Source: Candidatus Helarchaeota archaeon (GTDB lineage: Archaea; Asgardarchaeota; Lokiarchaeia; Helarchaeales; HEL-GB-A). Taken from it: DNA of 7,110 nucleotides. The translations under genes and the position numbers were made by a program. Positions within the stretch are counted from its first letter, which is position 1. The number at the start of each line of letters is the position of its first letter. The stretch lies in NCBI GenBank assembly GCA_013375405.1, contig JABXJU010000219.1, positions 1-7,110 on the forward strand, written 5' to 3'. A model generated the notes under the pieces. That model made no database searches and had not been told where the DNA came from. It saw only the letters and a list, made by a program, of their open reading frames with translations. Shown here piece by piece: positions 5,201 to 7,110 of the stretch.

Positions 5201-6860
5201 TGGGGACATCTCTAATATCTCAATTGACGGGTACTATGTAGGAGAGTATAACATTACGATATGGGCAAATGGAACGGACGGGAAAGAAAGCATTTGTGAA
5301 TCGAGTTTCTCAGTGTATTCCTTATCGAATACCATTGTAAATATAGAGGAATTAGAAGATTACGAGTTCTTAACAATTGGTAATTATATTAAATTTAACA
5401 TAAGTTCTTTGTATCCCGATTTTTATAGAGTATATGTAAATAACGAAGTAGTTAATACTTCTTTGTTCGAAAGCGAGCAGTATTACTATGTGTCTATAGA
5501 TGGCTATGGGATTGGAACTCATACGGTAATGATATGGGCTGTTGGAGAAGACGGAAAAGAAGGTACTGCTTCAGAAAAGTTTTGCGTGTATTCCAATTCA
5601 ACAACCGTCATCAATGTGAATGATATACCAAGTTATTCCTTTTTAAGCATGGGGAATGCCATAAACTTCAGTATTTCGTCGATGTATGTTGGTATTTATA
5701 ATATTTCAATTGACGGAGTAATTGTAAAAGAAGGATCTTATGTTCCAGATGAGATCATCATATGTGCGTCTGATGGATATTCTATTGGCAATCATATGGT
5801 ACAGATCAACGCAGAATGCATAGACGGGAAAAAAGCAACTTACCAGACCATTTTTAATGTATTTAGTACTTCAATTACGATAATAACCATTATTAAACTC
5901 GATAACTGTGAATTTATGTCCTCTGGCAATTTTTTAAACTTCTCTTTAAGCACGGATTATCCCGATTACTATGAGATTTGGATTGATAATAAATTTGTAA
6001 AACAAGGAGACTATTTAGATGATGTTATGATTTGGATCTCTTTAGATAACTTTTCGAGTTCAATGGGTAATCACTCAGTTTTAATTAAAGCATTCAGTCT
6101 AGATGGAAAAGAAGCCACATATCAATCAGAATTCGAGGTTTTTTCCTCTTCCATAACGCTTATAGAACAGATTTCTTTTTCTGATTACGAGTTTTTGACT
6201 TTAAACCATAATATCACTTTTAAAATTTCATCGCTATATCCTGACACTTTTAAAATATTGATTGACAGAATACTTCTTTTAAACGCTTCCTTTTATAATG
6301 GACAAGCATTTAGTATTCCTATAGATGGATATTTAGTAGGGTTACATCATATATATATTGAAGCAAGAGGTCTTGATGAGCTAACTGATGTCTATAACGG
6401 AATATTCGAAGTCTATTCACTATCAAATACAATGATTAACCTAATACACTTAGAAGACTATGTAGACGGATCAAAAGGGAACAGGATAATTTTTAATATA
6501 ACCGGAAAATATTCTGGTAGCTATGATTTCTGGATCGATGGGGTGTTAATAAATTCAAATGTTTTTTATGACGGTCAAGAATTTAATATTTCCTTAGATG
6601 GGTATTGTTATGGGAAGCATAATGTTACGATTAGAGCAGTTGGATTAGATAACGATGAGGCACTTTTAACCGTTTTTTTTGAGGTCTATTCATTATACGA
6701 CCAAGCCAGTATTACCTCTGATACAAGAAGCACCAAGGAACTCAAAAATACCCAAATATTAGTAGTGGGGATTATAGTGGCACTTATGTTAATTTTTGTT
6801 CCTTGCTTTTTGCCAAAGATATTCAAAAATTCGTATTGCAAAAAAGAAGCGAAAGAGTAA
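2262..6860 (+). CDS. Giant surface protein: alpha/alpha-toroid repeats, eight Ig-like repeats, C-terminal anchor
   Basis: 1532 residues, GTG start. Residues 5-9 are basic and 10-24 hydrophobic (LLLIGMILFWLMNLL): a signal peptide or N-terminal anchor. About 85-700 carries helical hairpins of the prenyltransferase/squalene-cyclase type, with inner helices such as QATYFALYIL (90), NCYAILSLELL (155), NTYYAVLALAIL (211), QSAYYCLCTL (275), YTYYAVKAL (583) and NTYYMIYIL (644). Weaker ones lie near 326, 376, 424, 513, 626 and 681. About twelve hairpins would make two six-hairpin barrels. The family includes protein prenyltransferases and terpene cyclases, but I find no DxDD acid motif or Asp-x-Cys...His zinc set. 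Residues 747-1477 are eight beta repeats. Residues 1498-1517 form a transmembrane helix, followed by a basic tail (KNSYCKKEAKE) that should face the cytoplasm. More than twenty NxS/T sequons fit an N-glycosylated exterior. Likely a binding, adhesion or envelope protein; enzymatic activity is not supported. Confidence 0.9.
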   Translation: MITIRNSIKLLLIGMILFWLMNLLPPQETTSRNFLESKATYNSCEDIFSPELHPSSPKNIYDHLDDMMVSKMTNFSELGYFPQQYTSSLQATYFALYILEKIEKIDSIDKDIVVDYILGNYNDSSQFFVDCYALRYLDMDPYYDPYPYSSLLEVNCYAILSLELLDRLDLVDNAQMISFIRSCYNPSSSGFIGQPYSLNLHPNFRISTMDNTYYAVLALAILGDDWSLYPTEKQELIDYILGLQSTNTYVRHFGGFYNDADMDLDSIPFFDPNLQSAYYCLCTLTHFNVENHIRDSDFHQYLNGLYDDVEKSFDFAYFNVPAGYMDIVATSFGLYVGNITGYSAMDEIGVRDFILNNKNNWAMWNNSRSYPFQELIDSFQVIRNLQESLGYLPISNADKDKIVSSLEFYRSEDHGFALLPCTYTTVELLNTLVESFSLLDKLSLLDEAYFYGLIKDCYHLTPGMTEEYNFLCCKEIFQSTQVGSILFFRSFPIEFYTRSQKAFFNEIDLSTSHIITFFALNALDKLNKLDNFHLEKDLSLLFDDIINAQFLESGFSNYGGFLPGNSYKGLSSKFQNKSIYFTYTYYAVKALEILSKNLGYGDITDYILDLDALNTYIHNHKYEDATQIYCVLNFTDNLEEILENTYYMIYILGALNLNNLDKQKVKNFVVLNLNYSNIKNVYYSYKIFKMLDIDLTFDINSIYLLINNIYSENSKEFFLSTNKQKISQEVFGWVSELYINVLANSPITINIEHLESFKFLSNGNFINFSINSSLSGTYEFWIDGSFIHSNSFSCWDEFFDYSLDNFTDQIGDHSIKINATNLDSKYCEITASFTVYSDSQTTITIHSIENYMLGSNGHKINFSIDSEYPDKYKLMIDNSLIASGGYSSGNSIIQSIDGYDAGKHILTISANSTDGKESNATVEFWVFIESFIHISILRLDNYEFKSIGNEISFKINASFPDSFKLYIDDALKTEGLYSFGGDISNISIDGYYVGEYNITIWANGTDGKESICESSFSVYSLSNTIVNIEELEDYEFLTIGNYIKFNISSLYPDFYRVYVNNEVVNTSLFESEQYYYVSIDGYGIGTHTVMIWAVGEDGKEGTASEKFCVYSNSTTVINVNDIPSYSFLSMGNAINFSISSMYVGIYNISIDGVIVKEGSYVPDEIIICASDGYSIGNHMVQINAECIDGKKATYQTIFNVFSTSITIITIIKLDNCEFMSSGNFLNFSLSTDYPDYYEIWIDNKFVKQGDYLDDVMIWISLDNFSSSMGNHSVLIKAFSLDGKEATYQSEFEVFSSSITLIEQISFSDYEFLTLNHNITFKISSLYPDTFKILIDRILLLNASFYNGQAFSIPIDGYLVGLHHIYIEARGLDELTDVYNGIFEVYSLSNTMINLIHLEDYVDGSKGNRIIFNITGKYSGSYDFWIDGVLINSNVFYDGQEFNISLDGYCYGKHNVTIRAVGLDNDEALLTVFFEVYSLYDQASITSDTRSTKELKNTQILVVGIIVALMLIFVPCFLPKIFKNSYCKKEAKE
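4500..6692 (+). repeat. Eight tandem Ig-like repeats encoded in the giant gene
   Basis: The units span residues 747-837, 838-930, 931-1020, 1021-1111, 1112-1202, 1203-1295, 1296-1386 and 1387-1477, or 270-279 bases each. Each begins with a strand and a Leu/Ile-x-x-Tyr/Phe-x-Phe-like segment, followed by Gly-Asn-x-Ile-x-Phe-x-Ile. Next come YPDxYxxxID, then SIDGYxxGxH, then IxAxxxDGKE, and a closing Phe-x-Val-Tyr/Phe-Ser. The DGK motif is present in units 2-6, while units 1, 7 and 8 have LDSK, LDEL and LDND. The pattern resembles extracellular Ig-like domains of bacterial and archaeal surface proteins and probably forms a stalk. At the DNA level the units are well diverged, so they are not a recent expansion. 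Confidence 0.85.
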
Positions 6861-6880
6861 ACAACCCTCTAACTTATGGG

Positions 6881-6886
6881 TTTATA
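6881..6886 (+). promoter_or_regulatory. Possible TATA box for the last ORF
   Basis: TTTATA at 6881-6886 is followed by a run of six G. Its centre predicts transcription starting near 6911, eight bases before ATG 6919. The match is short and the G-run after it is unusual, so this is a weak call. GGGGGG-GAT at 6887-6894 also resembles a Shine-Dalgarno, but it directly abuts GTG 6895 and is too far from ATG 6919. Confidence 0.25.
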
Positions 6887-6918
6887 GGGGGGATGTGTCC
6901 TATCAGATAGATTATTAT

Positions 6919-7086
6919 ATGATCCAGAGCGGGTTATCCGCGATGCTTGACCCTGCCATAGAGGGTCCTGCCGCTATTGGAGATTTAGGGCTTCCTGGAT
7001 TAATAAGTCCACAAATTAGGATTAGAAGCATTTCCAAGGGTTTAAGTGTATTCAGTAAATATCTTGAAAGTTTTGATGAAGCATAG
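6919..7086 (+). CDS. Short hypothetical ORF of unlike composition (55 codons)
   Basis: The frame is open from inside the end of the giant gene, but only the part after 6860 can be independent. ATG 6919 (MIQSGLSAML) or GTG 6895 are the candidate starts; ATG is preferred because of the possible TATA box at 6881. The product is rich in Gly, Pro, Ile and Leu in its middle (PAAIGDLGLPGLISPQIR) and ends SKYLESFDEA. There are no metal ligands and no clear membrane helix. The hand-counted line 6961-7020 has 28 G/C in 60, well above the giant gene. It may be a small gene, the C-terminal remnant of a lost larger gene, or a chance frame. I recognise no family. Confidence 0.35.
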   Translation: MIQSGLSAMLDPAIEGPAAIGDLGLPGLISPQIRIRSISKGLSVFSKYLESFDEA

Positions 7087-7110
7087 CGAACTAGAATACA
7101 AGAATCAAGT

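Noticed and set aside
6796..6918. ATG 6796 as start of the last ORF
   Set aside because: It would overlap the transmembrane helix and tail codons of the giant gene by 65 bases in another frame and gives a Lys/Arg-rich N-terminus that mirrors the overlapping sequence.

Overview
The window looks archaeal, most likely from an Asgard-type (Lokiarchaeia-like) genome. This is inferred, not proven. The DNA is AT-rich (about 30 % GC in hand-counted lines), and Ile ATA and Arg AGA codons are common. TATA-like boxes sit about 27 bases upstream of start codons in a way that fits leaderless transcripts, and U-tract-like termination follows a gene. The dominant gene is a very large, sequon-rich surface protein with a C-terminal membrane anchor. 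There are no RNA genes, CRISPR arrays or insertion sequences that I can support.

Layout. Positions 2-64 hold the last codons of a gene that enters from the left. Next comes a promoter region with a tandem 11-bp repeat (106-127), then a small SWIM-like zinc-finger protein (177-611) ending in a T-rich terminator. A second small gene follows (best start 672, not 651); a TATA box at 641-648 and a perfect 16-bp palindrome (661-676) bracket its inferred transcription start. Gene three (944-1462) looks like a NYN/PIN-fold nuclease-like protein and is visibly richer in GC than its neighbours. From about 1463 to 1959 the minus strand carries a decayed gene whose protein-like sequence is spread over three frames.

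The right two thirds is one transcription unit. A T-tract and strong TATA box (1978-2000) precede a Lys-rich 70-codon ORF (2041-2253). Its stop lies 8 bases before the GTG start of a 1532-residue protein (2262-6860). That protein has an N-terminal signal/anchor and roughly twelve helical hairpins of the prenyltransferase/squalene-cyclase alpha/alpha-toroid type, enough for two barrels. Eight Ig-like beta repeats of 90-93 residues, a transmembrane helix and a short basic cytoplasmic tail follow. After 6860 the composition shifts (about 47 % GC in one counted line) and a 55-codon ORF of uncertain reality fills 6919-7086.

The genes do not form an obvious pathway. The most distinctive object is the giant surface protein, which places an enzyme-like toroid scaffold outside the cell on a repeat stalk. 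I see no conserved catalytic or zinc-ligand set in it, so a binding or adhesion role seems more likely than catalysis.
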